Source: Candidatus Thiodiazotropha sp. (ex Myrtea sp. 'scaly one' KF741663)
GTDB taxonomy: Bacteria; Pseudomonadota; Gammaproteobacteria; Chromatiales; Chromatiaceae
Direction of reading: 5' to 3'
Length of the DNA: 64,000 nucleotides
NCBI GenBank assembly: GCA_025655555.1
Contig: JAHXIQ010000006.1
Coordinates: 175,522 to 239,521, forward strand
Position numbers and translations under genes: made by a program. Positions 1-9,161 of the stretch are shown in pieces. Numbering within the stretch: position 1 is the stretch's first letter; every line of letters begins with the position of its first letter. The notes under the pieces are model-generated. The model was not told the DNA's origin. It did no database searches and saw nothing but the letters and a program-made list of their open reading frames with translations.

Positions 1-924
1 CAATTGACCCAGCACCCGATCAGCCACTTCAGAACTCGCCTGCAAAGAACCGATCTGAGAGAGATCCAACAATACGGATATCAGTGTATTCCCCTTACCC
101 TCGAAGGAGACCCCCCCCACCAAGTCGGCACTGTTCTCCCGTTCTGCCAGCCAACGTGCGGCTTCGCTTGATGCACCCTTGCGTGAGAGGGTATAGACAG
201 ACGCACCCCTGACCCTGGAGTCCTTAAATGCATCGGCATGGATGGAGACAAAAAGATCGGCCTGATGCTCTCTGGCCTTGGCAATTCGCTTTCGCAGTCC
301 AAGATAATAATCACCATCGCGAATCAAAACAGCCTTCATACCCTTCTGCTGGTTAAGCATTTTTACCAAGTGCCGACCAATCGCCAGTACAACATCCTTC
401 TCGAATGTCCCTTTGCGCCCACGAGCACCTGAATCCTCACCGCCGTGACCAGGATCGATAGCAATCACCACATCACGCTTACCAGTGGCTTTGGCTGTCT
501 TTACCGGTGTCGTGCGTTTTTTACTTGTTGTCTTATGATCGTAAAGATCGACCACCAGGCGATGGCCATACTCACGATTGGGTTTCAGGAGAAAACTTTT
601 CGGCCTTACCGCACTAGCCAGATCGAATACGACACGGATATCATTTTTGTTACGTGCCGCAGTACGCATGCCTTTTATGATCTTGTTCTCTTTGGTGGGA
701 TCCGGCAGATGTTCCGTCAAGGTAGTGTTCTGCAGATCGAGAACCAGACGATGCGGCTCCTTGAGGGTGAATATCTTGTGTCCGATCATGGCATCAGCAT
801 CGAACACCAACCGCACATGGTCCGGCGCAGACCAGACACGCAAGCTTTTAACTTCAGACTGTTTGGCCGCGAGTGGCATGCTGTAGCAAAGCACCAGGGC
901 CAGCAATATGACAAGCTTCCTCAT
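1..924 (-). CDS. N-acetylmuramoyl-L-alanine amidase (AmiB/AmiC type), C-terminus cut by window edge
   Basis: Periplasmic zinc amidase that cleaves the bond between N-acetylmuramic acid and the stem peptide during septum splitting. Reading the minus strand from 924 gives an uninterrupted frame to base 1 (308 codons, no stop). It starts with a signal peptide (MRKLVILLALVLCYSMPLAA), then an AMIN-like beta domain (about residues 25-120, with VRLVFD and HRLVLDLQ), then the Amidase_3 domain with the metal motif IDPGHGGEDSGA and SIHADAF. The last part of the catalytic domain lies outside the window. An in-frame ATG at 951 would add nine residues; 924 is preferred because GGGGA sits just before it and it begins the signal peptide. 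It follows nnr and tsaE, the usual gammaproteobacterial order. Confidence 0.92.
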   Translation of the reverse strand, partial: MRKLVILLALVLCYSMPLAAKQSEVKSLRVWSAPDHVRLVFDADAMIGHKIFTLKEPHRLVLDLQNTTLTEHLPDPTKENKIIKGMRTAARNKNDIRVVFDLASAVRPKSFLLKPNREYGHRLVVDLYDHKTTSKKRTTPVKTAKATGKRDVVIAIDPGHGGEDSGARGRKGTFEKDVVLAIGRHLVKMLNQQKGMKAVLIRDGDYYLGLRKRIAKAREHQADLFVSIHADAFKDSRVRGASVYTLSRKGASSEAARWLAERENSADLVGGVSFEGKGNTLISVLLDLSQIGSLQASSEVADRVLGQL

Positions 925-1026
925 TTTCCCCAAAACCTGATGAATGGACATCACCTAAAAAATAGCATGATAAAAATATTTTTCCAAGGTTTTCTGAATG
1001 ATAGCAGCTTTTTCTGTAAATTTTCC

Positions 1027-1503
1027 TTAATCAAATTGCCAAACCTTTTGTAAGTTATTGATTAATTGCACACCTTTTTCACTCGCCGGTATCAAGCTTA
1101 CCTGCCGACGATCACCCAGATAGCGAATCTGGAGTACACAATCCGCAGGCGGTAATACACCTTTTCCACGTTCCGGCCACTCCACCAATAAAATGGAATC
1201 ATCGTGCAACAGATCCTCGATACCGAGAAAAGTCAGTTCTTCAGGATCTGCCAGCCGATAGAGATCGAAATGATGGCAAGAGACATCCGCCAATTCATAA
1301 GGTTCCAGCAGTGTATAGGTTGGACTCTTCACTCTCCCGTCATAACCCAATCCCCGCAGAAGACCTCTTGCCAGCGTTGTCTTTCCTGTGCCGAGATCCC
1401 CCTCGAGATAGAGAATACAGGGAGGATCAATGAGTTCTGCCAATACATGGCCAAGCGCCCCCTGCCTTTTTTCTCCGACAACCTCCAGTTCAAGCACTGG
1501 CAA
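1027..1503 (-). CDS. tsaE: tRNA threonylcarbamoyladenosine biosynthesis ATPase TsaE
   Basis: TsaE is the ATPase of the TsaB-TsaD-TsaE complex that makes t6A37 in ANN-decoding tRNAs. The 158-residue protein is the usual length. The Walker A loop GDLGTGKTT lies at about residues 35-43, followed by the family signatures SPTYTLLEPY and HFDLYRL and by LLVEWPERG near residue 107. It overlaps the 3' end of nnr by 14 nt and precedes the amidase after about 100 nt, so the three are probably co-transcribed leftwards. Assignment rests on motifs and synteny, which agree. Confidence 0.95.
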   Translation of the reverse strand: MPVLELEVVGEKRQGALGHVLAELIDPPCILYLEGDLGTGKTTLARGLLRGLGYDGRVKSPTYTLLEPYELADVSCHHFDLYRLADPEELTFLGIEDLLHDDSILLVEWPERGKGVLPPADCVLQIRYLGDRRQVSLIPASEKGVQLINNLQKVWQFD

Positions 1504-3001
1504 TCTCCGGATTCAGCAATGACCGGATCTCAGGCAGCAGATCGCTGGCCAGCATACCGACCTCCCCAGCTTTGGCCGCCTTGTCGCCTGCAGCCGCATG
1601 TAAGCTGACACCGAGGTCCGCCGCCTCACGCTGTGGATAGTCTTGCGCAATCAGAGCACCCAAAACCCCCGCCAGAAGATCACCGGTTCCACCTGTTGCC
1701 ATGCCAGGATTGCCACCGCTGCAGAGTGCCGGGGGATGGCGTGTACCATCGGTAATCAGCGTACCGGCACCCTTGAGTACAACCACACCACCATAACGCC
1801 CCTGCAGTGCCTCAAGTGCAGAGAAACGATCCACCTGCACCTCGGCAGTACTGATACCCAGCAGACGAGCCGCCTCTCCCGGATGGGGGGTTAGTATCCG
1901 GTTGTCTCGACGGATCGGATGGTGTACCAACCAGTTCAGTCCATCGGCATCGACCACCATCGGCAGGCCGCTGCCGGTAGCCGCCAGATAGATTTGCTCT
2001 GCCCAATCAGATTTTCCCAGCCCAGGCCCCAAAACAATGGCAGTAGCATGCTGAATCAGGGGAGCCAGATCATTCATATCGTTGACACCTCGGCACATCA
2101 ATTCAGGCCGACCGACATTCAAGGTGGCAACATGATCACTATGGGTCGCCACCGTAACCAACCCTGCCCCGGTCCTGGCGGCAGCCTCTGCCGCCAAGCG
2201 GATCGCCCCGGGATAACCCGGCCCGCCACCGATTACCAATAGGTGGCCGAAATCCCCTTTATGGGCTGTGCGTCGTCTTGGAAGTCGCTGGCCAGAGACT
2301 TTCTGCCAATCTATACGCCGAGAGGCGAGCAGCTGGCGCGAATAGATTCTCGCAGGTAAATCCAGGGCATCAAATACGATTTCACCGCAACAATCTGGTC
2401 CCTGCCCGGTGAACATACCTTGCTTAAGAGCGATAAAACTGAGCGTTGCCGCAGCCTCAATGGCTGTCCCCATCACCTTTCCGCTATCCGAATTGAGCCC
2501 GGAAGGGATATCAATGGAAAACACCGGCGCATGGTGACGGTTGATATCATCAATCGCTATGGCCCACTCATCGGTGACCTCTCGCTCAAGGCCAGTGCCC
2601 AGAACTGCATCGACGATCAGATCGGGTTTACCTGGCAACCCGCAAAAAGACTCAATCTCCTGCCCTGACGCCACCCATGCGTTAGCCTTGGAAAGCGCAT
2701 CGCCTTGAAGCTTGCGAGGATCACCCAACAACAACACCCGCACCCGCAGACCGGCTGCCTTCGCCAGACGTGCCACGACAAAACCATCGCCGCCGTTGTT
2801 GCCAATACCGCAAACAACAACTATCTCATTCAGTACCGGCCAGCGCTGCTGCATCCAGTGGAAGGCTCGTGTACCGGCCCGCTCCATCAGATCCGCACCG
2901 GGGATGCCAAACTCTTCGATTGCAATCCGATCGAACTCACGCACCTGTGCCGCAGTATAAAGCGCATACGGCAATTCATCGGTAGTCGGTAAAACCCGCA
3001 T
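1490..3001 (-). CDS. nnr: Bifunctional NAD(P)H-hydrate epimerase / ADP-dependent NAD(P)H-hydrate dehydratase
   Basis: Metabolite-repair enzyme: the N-terminal YjeF_N domain epimerises R-NAD(P)HX to S-NAD(P)HX and the C-terminal ribokinase-like domain dehydrates it with ADP. About 503 residues from the chosen start. The epimerase part carries GIGNNGGDGFVVARLA; the dehydratase part carries HLLVIGGGPGYPGA and the nucleotide-binding signature GMATGGTGDLLAGVLGA. The frame stays open upstream to 3139, but that extension overlaps the divergent queG start at 3103 and is not YjeF-like, so ATG 3001 (MRVLPTTDELPYALYTA) is preferred. First gene of the leftward nnr-tsaE-amidase set. Confidence 0.94.
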   Translation of the reverse strand: MRVLPTTDELPYALYTAAQVREFDRIAIEEFGIPGADLMERAGTRAFHWMQQRWPVLNEIVVVCGIGNNGGDGFVVARLAKAAGLRVRVLLLGDPRKLQGDALSKANAWVASGQEIESFCGLPGKPDLIVDAVLGTGLEREVTDEWAIAIDDINRHHAPVFSIDIPSGLNSDSGKVMGTAIEAAATLSFIALKQGMFTGQGPDCCGEIVFDALDLPARIYSRQLLASRRIDWQKVSGQRLPRRRTAHKGDFGHLLVIGGGPGYPGAIRLAAEAAARTGAGLVTVATHSDHVATLNVGRPELMCRGVNDMNDLAPLIQHATAIVLGPGLGKSDWAEQIYLAATGSGLPMVVDADGLNWLVHHPIRRDNRILTPHPGEAARLLGISTAEVQVDRFSALEALQGRYGGVVVLKGAGTLITDGTRHPPALCSGGNPGMATGGTGDLLAGVLGALIAQDYPQREAADLGVSLHAAAGDKAAKAGEVGMLASDLLPEIRSLLNPEIASA

Positions 3002-3102
3002 CGAGCACAGTCCTTCTGGATCAAAGAGGATAAAGATACCGCGAAGCCCATACGGGTACCAGAGACTGTCAGTCAGTACACCCTGTCCGTTATAGTGAGC
3101 TG

Positions 3103-4191
3103 ATGACGAGTTTCCAAAATAATACCGACTGGCAGGCACTGACAGATAGCATCAAGCAGTGGGGCATTGACTTGGGCCTTGATGCCGTCGGCATTACCGA
3201 TACCGACCTATCGCTGGCGGAGCAGCAGCTCAATGCCTGGCTCTCCAGTGAAAACCATGGAGAGATGGCATACATGGCCCAGCACGGCAGTAAAAGAAGC
3301 CGGCCTGCCGAATTGCTGCCCGGTACAATTAGCGTCATCTCCGTTCGTCTTGATTATCTGCCAGAACCCCAGCAGCTCTCTGAGCAAGTCCTACAGAGTC
3401 CGCAGCAGGCCTTTGTCTCCCGCTACACACTGGGTCGGGACTATCACAAGGTCTTGCGAAAACGGCTTCAGCGTCTGGCTGATCGCATCAGCAACGAGAT
3501 CTGTGGCGGCAATTACCGCGTCTTTGTCGATTCAGCGCCGGTATTGGAGAAGCCACTGGCTCAAAAGGCCGGGCTCGGTTGGATCGGAAAACACACCAAT
3601 CTCATTGCAAAAGAAGCAGGCTCCTGGTTTTTTCTGGGAGAAATTTATACAGACCTGCCATTGATTCCGGACAACCCGGCAAAGGATCACTGCGGTACCT
3701 GCCAAGCCTGTATCGACATCTGTCCGACTCAGGCAATCATCGCCCCCTACAGGCTCGATGCCAGGCGTTGTATCTCCTATCTGACCATCGAACTCAAGGG
3801 TGCGATACCGGAGGTGTATAGAACTGCAATGGGAAACCGTATCTTCGGCTGCGACGACTGTCAGCAAGTCTGCCCCTGGAACCGATTTGCTCAACTCACA
3901 GATGAAGGCGACTTTCAGGCCCGGCATCAACTGGATAATACCAGCCTGATCCAGCTCATTTCCTGGAGTGAGGCAGAATTCCTTGAACGAACAGCAGGCT
4001 CGGCCATCCGCCGTCTCGGGCATGAGCGATGGCTGAGAAACATCGCTGTTGCACTGGGTAATGCACCCGGCTCATCTCCCGTTATTGAGGCACTGGAGAG
4101 ACATCGGGACCACCCCTCTGCATTGGTGCGTGAACACGTGAACTGGGCACTTGCCCAGCAGCGGGATAAGACCTTATCGCACAAGCGATGA
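3103..4191 (+). CDS. queG: Epoxyqueuosine reductase QueG
   Basis: Cobalamin- and Fe-S-dependent reductase catalysing the last step of queuosine synthesis at the wobble base of GUN tRNAs. 362 residues, normal length. Two clusters are visible: CGTCQACIDICPTQAI (from about residue 197) and CDDCQQVCPWN (from about residue 250). The N-terminal DUF1730 region (WGIDLGLDAVGITD) and a C-terminal HEAT-like tail (ALERHRDHPSALVREHVNWA) complete the fold. It is divergent from nnr with about 100 nt between starts, so both promoters must lie in 3002-3102. It ends convergent to the VanZ-like gene. Confidence 0.95.
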   Translation: MTSFQNNTDWQALTDSIKQWGIDLGLDAVGITDTDLSLAEQQLNAWLSSENHGEMAYMAQHGSKRSRPAELLPGTISVISVRLDYLPEPQQLSEQVLQSPQQAFVSRYTLGRDYHKVLRKRLQRLADRISNEICGGNYRVFVDSAPVLEKPLAQKAGLGWIGKHTNLIAKEAGSWFFLGEIYTDLPLIPDNPAKDHCGTCQACIDICPTQAIIAPYRLDARRCISYLTIELKGAIPEVYRTAMGNRIFGCDDCQQVCPWNRFAQLTDEGDFQARHQLDNTSLIQLISWSEAEFLERTAGSAIRRLGHERWLRNIAVALGNAPGSSPVIEALERHRDHPSALVREHVNWALAQQRDKTLSHKR

Positions 4192-4266
4192 TTGACGAGC
4201 GTGTATTGTAATGGCCCCGGCAACCTGTCCCCCACTCTGCGAAGAGAGGACTAGGGCCTGTTAACA

Positions 4267-5385
4267 CTAATCCAATCGGCCCTGTTGCCCCTGACTGAAC
4301 CGTCTGAGAACCCAACCCAAAGCCCATCCCAAGCATATCCCGAGGCTGTCCACCATCAGGTCGCTCAATCTTGGAGTTCTCTCCGGGACGAAATACTGCA
4401 GGAGTTCTGTCACTATAGCCAATAGCAGAAGCCCGAAAATGATCCTCGCGGGGTTTACACCCCTCTCGCTGAACAGAATACCTCCCAAAAGCATGAAACC
4501 CAGCAGATGTGAAATTTTCGATAAATCCCACAACTGGGGCCACAATGTCCATGTCCCCTCACTCCTGAGCAAGATTGTTGGTTCTGGCTGAAGCCCCACA
4601 TGGGAGAACAGTGAGAGGACCTGTTGCTCTATCTGCAAACGGACCTCATGTGGCATGAGTATTCCCGTCATCACGATCGGTAGTATCAACAATAGATAGC
4701 GTCCCTGGATACGCTCTCGATAGTGGTTGAACATTGCCATTGCCAGCCAAAGACCCAGTAAAATCCAACCCAGTAAGAGCAGGCTGCTACCTATGCCATG
4801 GAGTGGCACCTTCTGAGCCTGCTGTAACGAAAGCTGCCTGACCAGAAAGCTACCGGTTGCAGAGTAGAGTGATATCTCAGTACAAAGCTGCTCAGCAGTG
4901 ACATCTGTATGAAACACGCCGGTAAATTGCCGCCAGTCCCGATCACCTTCCAAGCTGGTCAGCCGTGTTTTTACCCGGTAGTTTCCTTCCCCCCGACTGT
5001 CATATCCCACCAGATCGATTCGTGCTTCGTGCCAGGATTTATCGCCCCGCCGGACAGAACGGCTCATCACCTCGGCAGACAGCATCAGTTGGCTTGGCAG
5101 AACCTTGGCAGGCCGACATTGTGAGAGCGTTGTCGATCGACGACTGGTGCCATGATCTATTGTCAGCACACCGCTCTCGATCGCAATGGAGGAAGCTGCA
5201 CCCTCGAGGTTCCAGTTATTCAGTCTCTGGGTAAAATCCCGGTTGTAGAGTAGCGCTTCTCCATCCGGCTGGAAGGGCTGGACAAAAGAAAAGAAGAGCA
5301 GGTTGATAAAGCAGAATCCAAGCGTAACCCAATAATAGAAAGAAAACTGACGGTTGAACCAACCGATGCCCGCCTGGCGCTTCAT
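4267..5385 (-). CDS. VanZ-like membrane protein with a large N-terminal extracytoplasmic domain
   Basis: Integral membrane protein of 372 residues. Residues 15-35 form a first membrane segment; about 40-195 are soluble and beta-rich (RDFTQRLNNWNLEGAAS and GVLTIDHG suggest a jelly-roll, carbohydrate-binding-like fold). Three or more further membrane segments follow. The C-terminus (from about 285: DLSKISHLLGFMLLGG, then TELLQYFVPERTPRLSD) is the VanZ signature. VanZ itself confers low-level teicoplanin resistance; here the role is unknown, and resistance should not be assumed. The extra N-terminal domain suggests ligand sensing or surface-polymer binding. It starts 12 nt after the orn stop, so it is probably in an operon with orn. 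Confidence 0.75.
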   Translation of the reverse strand: MKRQAGIGWFNRQFSFYYWVTLGFCFINLLFFSFVQPFQPDGEALLYNRDFTQRLNNWNLEGAASSIAIESGVLTIDHGTSRRSTTLSQCRPAKVLPSQLMLSAEVMSRSVRRGDKSWHEARIDLVGYDSRGEGNYRVKTRLTSLEGDRDWRQFTGVFHTDVTAEQLCTEISLYSATGSFLVRQLSLQQAQKVPLHGIGSSLLLLGWILLGLWLAMAMFNHYRERIQGRYLLLILPIVMTGILMPHEVRLQIEQQVLSLFSHVGLQPEPTILLRSEGTWTLWPQLWDLSKISHLLGFMLLGGILFSERGVNPARIIFGLLLLAIVTELLQYFVPERTPRLSDLMVDSLGICLGWALGWVLRRFSQGQQGRLD

Positions 5386-5397
5386 TTGCCATCTGCC

Positions 5398-5946
5398 TCA
5401 AGGCAGGCGCAGAAAGTGGTCTTTGTAGAATCTGAGTTCAGCAATGGAATCACGGATATCATCCATAGCCAGATGCTTGCCCGCTTTCTTGAAACCCTCA
5501 GCCAGTGATGGAGCCCAGCGATTCACCAGCTCCTTCAATGTACTGACATCCAGATTGCGGTAGTGAAAATAGGCCTCAAGGTGGGGCATGGTTCTGGCAA
5601 GGAACCGGCGGTCCTGACAAATGCTGTTGCCACACATGGGTGAGGCCCCTTCCGGCACAAACTCACGCAGAAACGCCAAGGTATCTGCCTCGGCCTTAGC
5701 TTCGCTGAAGGTACTGGCCCTGACTCTTTCGATAAGCCCTGAATTTCCGTGCTGCCGTTGATTCCATTCGTCCATCCCGTCCATTATATCTTGTGGTTGA
5801 TGGACCGCTATCATCGGCCCTTCTGCCAGAATGTTGAGATTGGCATCGGTGACGATTGTGGCAATTTCAATGATTTCGTCTCGCTGGGTATCCAACCCGG
5901 TCATTTCGAGGTCAATCCAGATCAAATTGGAGGCATCAACGGGCAT
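5398..5946 (-). CDS. orn: Oligoribonuclease
   Basis: DEDDh 3'-5' exonuclease that degrades di- to pentaribonucleotides in the cytoplasm, including pGpG from cyclic-di-GMP turnover. 182 residues, the standard length. Exo motifs are visible: exo[10 protein letters not shown] (residues 11-19), the family element [18 protein letters not shown] (exoII, about 108-125) and the exoIII region [17 protein letters not shown] with the catalytic His and Asp. The VanZ-like gene follows at once on the same strand. The M48 protease gene diverges from it with about 150 nt between starts. Confidence 0.97.
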   Translation of the reverse strand: MPVDASNLIWIDLEMTGLDTQRDEIIEIATIVTDANLNILAEGPMIAVHQPQDIMDGMDEWNQRQHGNSGLIERVRASTFSEAKAEADTLAFLREFVPEGASPMCGNSICQDRRFLARTMPHLEAYFHYRNLDVSTLKELVNRWAPSLAEGFKKAGKHLAMDDIRDSIAELRFYKDHFLRLP

Positions 5947-6093
5947 GTGTAAATCCTTAGCGAGTGTAGTGTTGGATTAGCGGGCAGATTCTAGCAGGAA
6001 GCAGAGACAGACTGTATTCTTGCTGTCTAATAACCCGGTAACCTTGATATTCTGGGTGAATAACTTTAACGAATGATGGAAATCTAAAGATAC

Positions 6094-7356
6094 ATGCCCC
6101 TGTTTACACAACTCTTCCTGACCCTGCTTGTGCTGGGCACCCTGTTGCAACTCTGGTTGCTCAATCGCCACCTTACCCATGTCGCGGATCATCGCGATGC
6201 CGTACCCCAGGCCTTTACAGGGAAGGTGGAGCTCGATGCTCACCAGAAGGCTGCCGACTACACCCGAGCCAAGGGCCGTCTGGCGCGTATTGAGATTATT
6301 CTGGGGTTCCTCCTGCTCCTGCTCTGGACACTGGGCGGCGGCATCGAATATCTGGACAGTTACTGGAGAACCTATGCCTGGAACGGACTGACTACCGGCT
6401 TGCTGCTCTTCTTTTCGTTCTTTCTCATCAATAGCCTGCTGGAATTGCCGATGAGCCTGGTGCAGACTTTCCGTATTGAGTCTGCCTTCGGTTTCAACCG
6501 AACAACGCCACAGCAATATGCCAAAGACAGATTGTTGGGCGCCTTGCTGGGCATCGCATTGGGTGGACCGCTACTCTGGGTCATTCTCTGGCTGATGGAA
6601 CGCGCAGGTGATACTTGGTGGCTCGCCGCTTGGGCAGTATGGATGGCGTTCACTCTCACCCTCACCTGGGCTTATCCACGCATCATCGCGCCGCTCTTCA
6701 ATCGATTCTCACCGCTGGATGAAGGTGAGATGCGGCAGCGAATACAGGCCTTGTTGAGCCGTTGTGGATTTAAGAGTGAGGGCATCTTCGTGATGGACGG
6801 CTCCAAGCGATCAAGCCATGGAAATGCCTACTTCACCGGCTTCGGCAAGAACAAGCGGATCGTCTTTTTCGACACCCTGCTCAATACCCTTTCCGTGGAT
6901 GAGATGGAGGCTGTACTGGCCCACGAGCTGGGGCATTTCAGTCATCGCCATATTCTCAAACAGATGGCACTGATGTCGGTGTTATCGTTGGGTGGGCTGG
7001 CGCTACTCGGCTGGCTTTCAAAGCAAGACTGGTTCTACAACGGACTTGGCATCTCTCAACCCTCCGATGCGACGGCTTTGCTATTGTTCATGCTAGTGCT
7101 TCCTGTGTTTACCCTTTTTCTCTCACCACTGGGCAGTTTTCTCTCCCGTCGCTATGAATTTCAGGCCGATGACTATGCTGTGACGCAGGCTGGTGGGGAG
7201 TTTCTGACTCAAGCGCTGGTCAAACTCTATCGAGACAATGCGAGCACCCTGACACCGGACCCGCTCTATTCGCTGTTTCACGACAGCCATCCCCCGGCAT
7301 CAGTCCGCATTGCACATATTACTCAACAAGCAGAGGCTAAAGGAGCACCTGTATGA
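6094..7356 (+). CDS. M48 family membrane metalloprotease (CAAX-prenyl-protease-1/Ste24 type)
   Basis: Zinc endopeptidase of the Ste24-like branch of M48, embedded in the inner membrane. The 420-residue protein has an M48 N-terminal multi-span region (about 1-200) and then the catalytic domain with HELGH at residues 277-281 and the third zinc ligand in EFQADDYA near 355. Bacteria lack CAAX substrates, so the likely role is quality control of membrane proteins; that is inference. Its stop overlaps the start of the downstream cytochrome gene by 4 nt (ATGA), implying translational coupling. Confidence 0.93.
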   Translation: MPLFTQLFLTLLVLGTLLQLWLLNRHLTHVADHRDAVPQAFTGKVELDAHQKAADYTRAKGRLARIEIILGFLLLLLWTLGGGIEYLDSYWRTYAWNGLTTGLLLFFSFFLINSLLELPMSLVQTFRIESAFGFNRTTPQQYAKDRLLGALLGIALGGPLLWVILWLMERAGDTWWLAAWAVWMAFTLTLTWAYPRIIAPLFNRFSPLDEGEMRQRIQALLSRCGFKSEGIFVMDGSKRSSHGNAYFTGFGKNKRIVFFDTLLNTLSVDEMEAVLAHELGHFSHRHILKQMALMSVLSLGGLALLGWLSKQDWFYNGLGISQPSDATALLLFMLVLPVFTLFLSPLGSFLSRRYEFQADDYAVTQAGGEFLTQALVKLYRDNASTLTPDPLYSLFHDSHPPASVRIAHITQQAEAKGAPV

Positions 7357-7631
7357 AAAAGTCCATTCTTGCCGCCGGTCTCATCTCATTGTCGGCTGGT
7401 GCAAATATCCAGGCTGCCGATGTGCAGCAGGGACATGAATTGGTTGAAACGAATTGCGTGCGTTGCCACGGCAGCGAAATCTATACTCGGCCCGACCGCC
7501 GGGTGACGTCCCTGCCCGGCCTGCACAAACAAGTCCGCTTCTGTGAGCAGATGCTCGGGCTCACCTGGTTTGACGAAGATGTGGATAATACGGCAACCTA
7601 TCTGAATCAGGAGTATTACAAATTCAAATAA
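7353..7631 (+). CDS. Small exported c-type cytochrome-like protein
   Basis: 92-residue precursor with a signal peptide ([21 protein letters not shown], cleaved before ADV) and one haem c motif, CVRCH, about residues 35-39. The distal Met ligand usual in class I cytochromes is not obvious apart from a single Met in [10 protein letters not shown], which also contains a second Cys. An AGGAG sequence lies at good spacing before the ATG, and the start overlaps the protease stop. It is probably a periplasmic one-haem electron carrier. Partner enzymes are not evident from its neighbours, which are a protease and a ribosome-assembly GTPase. Confidence 0.85.
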   Translation: MKKSILAAGLISLSAGANIQAADVQQGHELVETNCVRCHGSEIYTRPDRRVTSLPGLHKQVRFCEQMLGLTWFDEDVDNTATYLNQEYYKFK

Positions 7632-7649
7632 ATCTCCCCAGGGTCCTAT

Positions 7650-8660
7650 ATGGCTAAACGCCGCCTCACGAATCAACAGAAAATCAGAATCCAAGCCATA
7701 CAGGACAAACGGCGTATACGGCAGGAAACTCAAGCCAATGCGTCTTTAGCCGGGGCGGATAGCGAGCATACAAGCAAGGGCCGGGTAATCATTCGCCATG
7801 GCGCCACCCTGGGAGTTGAAGATGAGACCGGCAATCTCATCCAATGCCAGACCCGTCAGAACATTGGCCACCCTGTCTGTGGGGACCGGGTAATTTTTCA
7901 GCTGACGGGTGATGCAAACGGTGTGGTGACCGCACTGTTACCCAGAAACAGCGTACTGAGCCGGCCCGATTACAGCGGCCGCGAAAAACCCCTGGCCGCA
8001 AACCTGACCCAACTGGTTGTCGTACTGGCGCCAAAACCGGAACCCAGTGGCTACCTACTTGATCAATATCTGGTAACCGCCGAGATCATCCGGGTCAAGC
8101 CACTCATTGCCATCAATAAAATCGACCTGCTTGAGGGTGCACAAGCGGATAGGTTTTACGCAAACCTCGCCCATTACCAGGCTATCGGTTATTCCACTGT
8201 ACGGGTCAGCGCCAAGCAGGAGCATGGATTGGATGGATTGATCGACAGGCTAAAGGGGGAAACCAGTATTCTGGTGGGGCAGTCAGGTGTCGGAAAATCA
8301 TCATTAATCAATGCCCTGCTACCTGAACACGATGTGGAGACCGGCATACTCTCTCAAGCCACCGGACTCGGCCGCCACACCACTTCTGCAGCAACCCTCT
8401 ACACCCTGTCCCAGGGCGGTGAACTCATCGATTCCCCAGGTGTGCGCAGTTTCCGTCTGACAGACCTCACCAGAGAAGAGCTTGAACAAGGTTTCCCTGA
8501 ATTCCGCCCTTATATCGGCCAGTGCCGTTTCCACAATTGTACGCATGAACATGAACCGGATTGCGCCATCCGGGCAGCCATGTCAGAAGGTAAACTCTCC
8601 CCCCAACGCCTGGAGAATTTCCGACGATTGAGCCAGACCTCAAATCGGAAGCCGGGATGA
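7650..8660 (+). CDS. rsgA: Ribosome small-subunit biogenesis GTPase RsgA
   Basis: Circularly permuted GTPase that binds the 30S subunit late in assembly and checks the decoding site. 336 residues: an N-terminal OB fold (residues about 40-110, GRVIIRHGATLGVEDE), then the permuted motifs in order G4 NKIDL, G5 VSAK, G1 GQSGVGKSS (about 210-218) and G3 DSPGV, and a C-terminal zinc site CRFHNCTHEHEPDC (from about 291). The lysine/arginine-rich N-terminus (MAKRRLTNQQKIRIQ) is typical. It overlaps the next gene by 4 nt. Confidence 0.96.
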   Translation: MAKRRLTNQQKIRIQAIQDKRRIRQETQANASLAGADSEHTSKGRVIIRHGATLGVEDETGNLIQCQTRQNIGHPVCGDRVIFQLTGDANGVVTALLPRNSVLSRPDYSGREKPLAANLTQLVVVLAPKPEPSGYLLDQYLVTAEIIRVKPLIAINKIDLLEGAQADRFYANLAHYQAIGYSTVRVSAKQEHGLDGLIDRLKGETSILVGQSGVGKSSLINALLPEHDVETGILSQATGLGRHTTSAATLYTLSQGGELIDSPGVRSFRLTDLTREELEQGFPEFRPYIGQCRFHNCTHEHEPDCAIRAAMSEGKLSPQRLENFRRLSQTSNRKPG

Positions 8661-9142
8661 TGGAGGTTGAACTCAAGTTACTGGTATTGCTGGTGGTGGC
8701 GAATGGCGCACCCATCATCGCCCGGCATCTGATGCGGGATTGTTGTACCTGGCCCCTGGATGGCGGCATGCAAACAGCCTCGGGGCAACCCATCCTAGGT
8801 GCATCGAAAACATGGCGAGGGCTTGTTGCCGCGCTGTTCTTGACGACCGCTATGGCACCAATAGTGGGTATCGAATGGCATTGGGGTGCAATGATAGGTG
8901 GGCTCGCCATGCTTGGGGATCTCATCGCCAGTTTCATCAAACGCCGTCTCGGATACCCACCTAGCAGTCAGGCCATTGGTCTCGATCAGATACCGGAGTC
9001 TCTGGTGCCCTTGCTCTTTATCGCACCCGTTTTCCCGCTACCCTGGTGGTCGGTATTGATCGTGGTCGCGGCATTTGCCGTAGTGGTTCCGATACTGTCT
9101 TGGCTATTTTTTCTGATTGGGGTGCGTCGTCGACCCTACTAG
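8657..9142 (+). CDS. CDP-archaeol synthase-like (CarS/DUF46) membrane protein
   Basis: 161 residues with about four membrane segments. The pattern LDGG near residue 34, then GQPILGASKTWRG (about 43-55), then GDLIASFIKRRLG (about 96-108) is the CarS/CdsA-type CTP:phospholipid cytidylyltransferase signature. In archaea the enzyme makes CDP-archaeol. Bacterial homologues exist and their substrate is not established; a CDP-activated lipid is the safest reading. It overlaps rsgA by 4 nt (ATG within ATGATGG; the second ATG at 8660 is equally possible). A short hairpin follows the stop. Confidence 0.8.
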   Translation: MMEVELKLLVLLVVANGAPIIARHLMRDCCTWPLDGGMQTASGQPILGASKTWRGLVAALFLTTAMAPIVGIEWHWGAMIGGLAMLGDLIASFIKRRLGYPPSSQAIGLDQIPESLVPLLFIAPVFPLPWWSVLIVVAAFAVVVPILSWLFFLIGVRRRPY

Positions 9143-9161
9143 GGCTTGGCAACAGGCCCTA
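9140..9161. terminator. Short hairpin between convergent genes
   Basis: TAGGGC and GCCCTA pair around a ten-base loop, lying between the stop of the CarS-like gene and the stop of the convergent phosphoesterase gene. There is no U-run on either side, so it is at best a weak or Rho-assisted terminator. Confidence 0.35.

Noticed and set aside
3002..3139. N-terminal extension of nnr to 3139
   Set aside because: It would overlap the divergent queG gene, and the extra residues do not match the YjeF family. Start at 3001 fits.
4267..5385. Glycopeptide resistance from the VanZ-like protein
   Set aside because: VanZ-domain proteins are widespread in bacteria without this phenotype, and no van genes are nearby.
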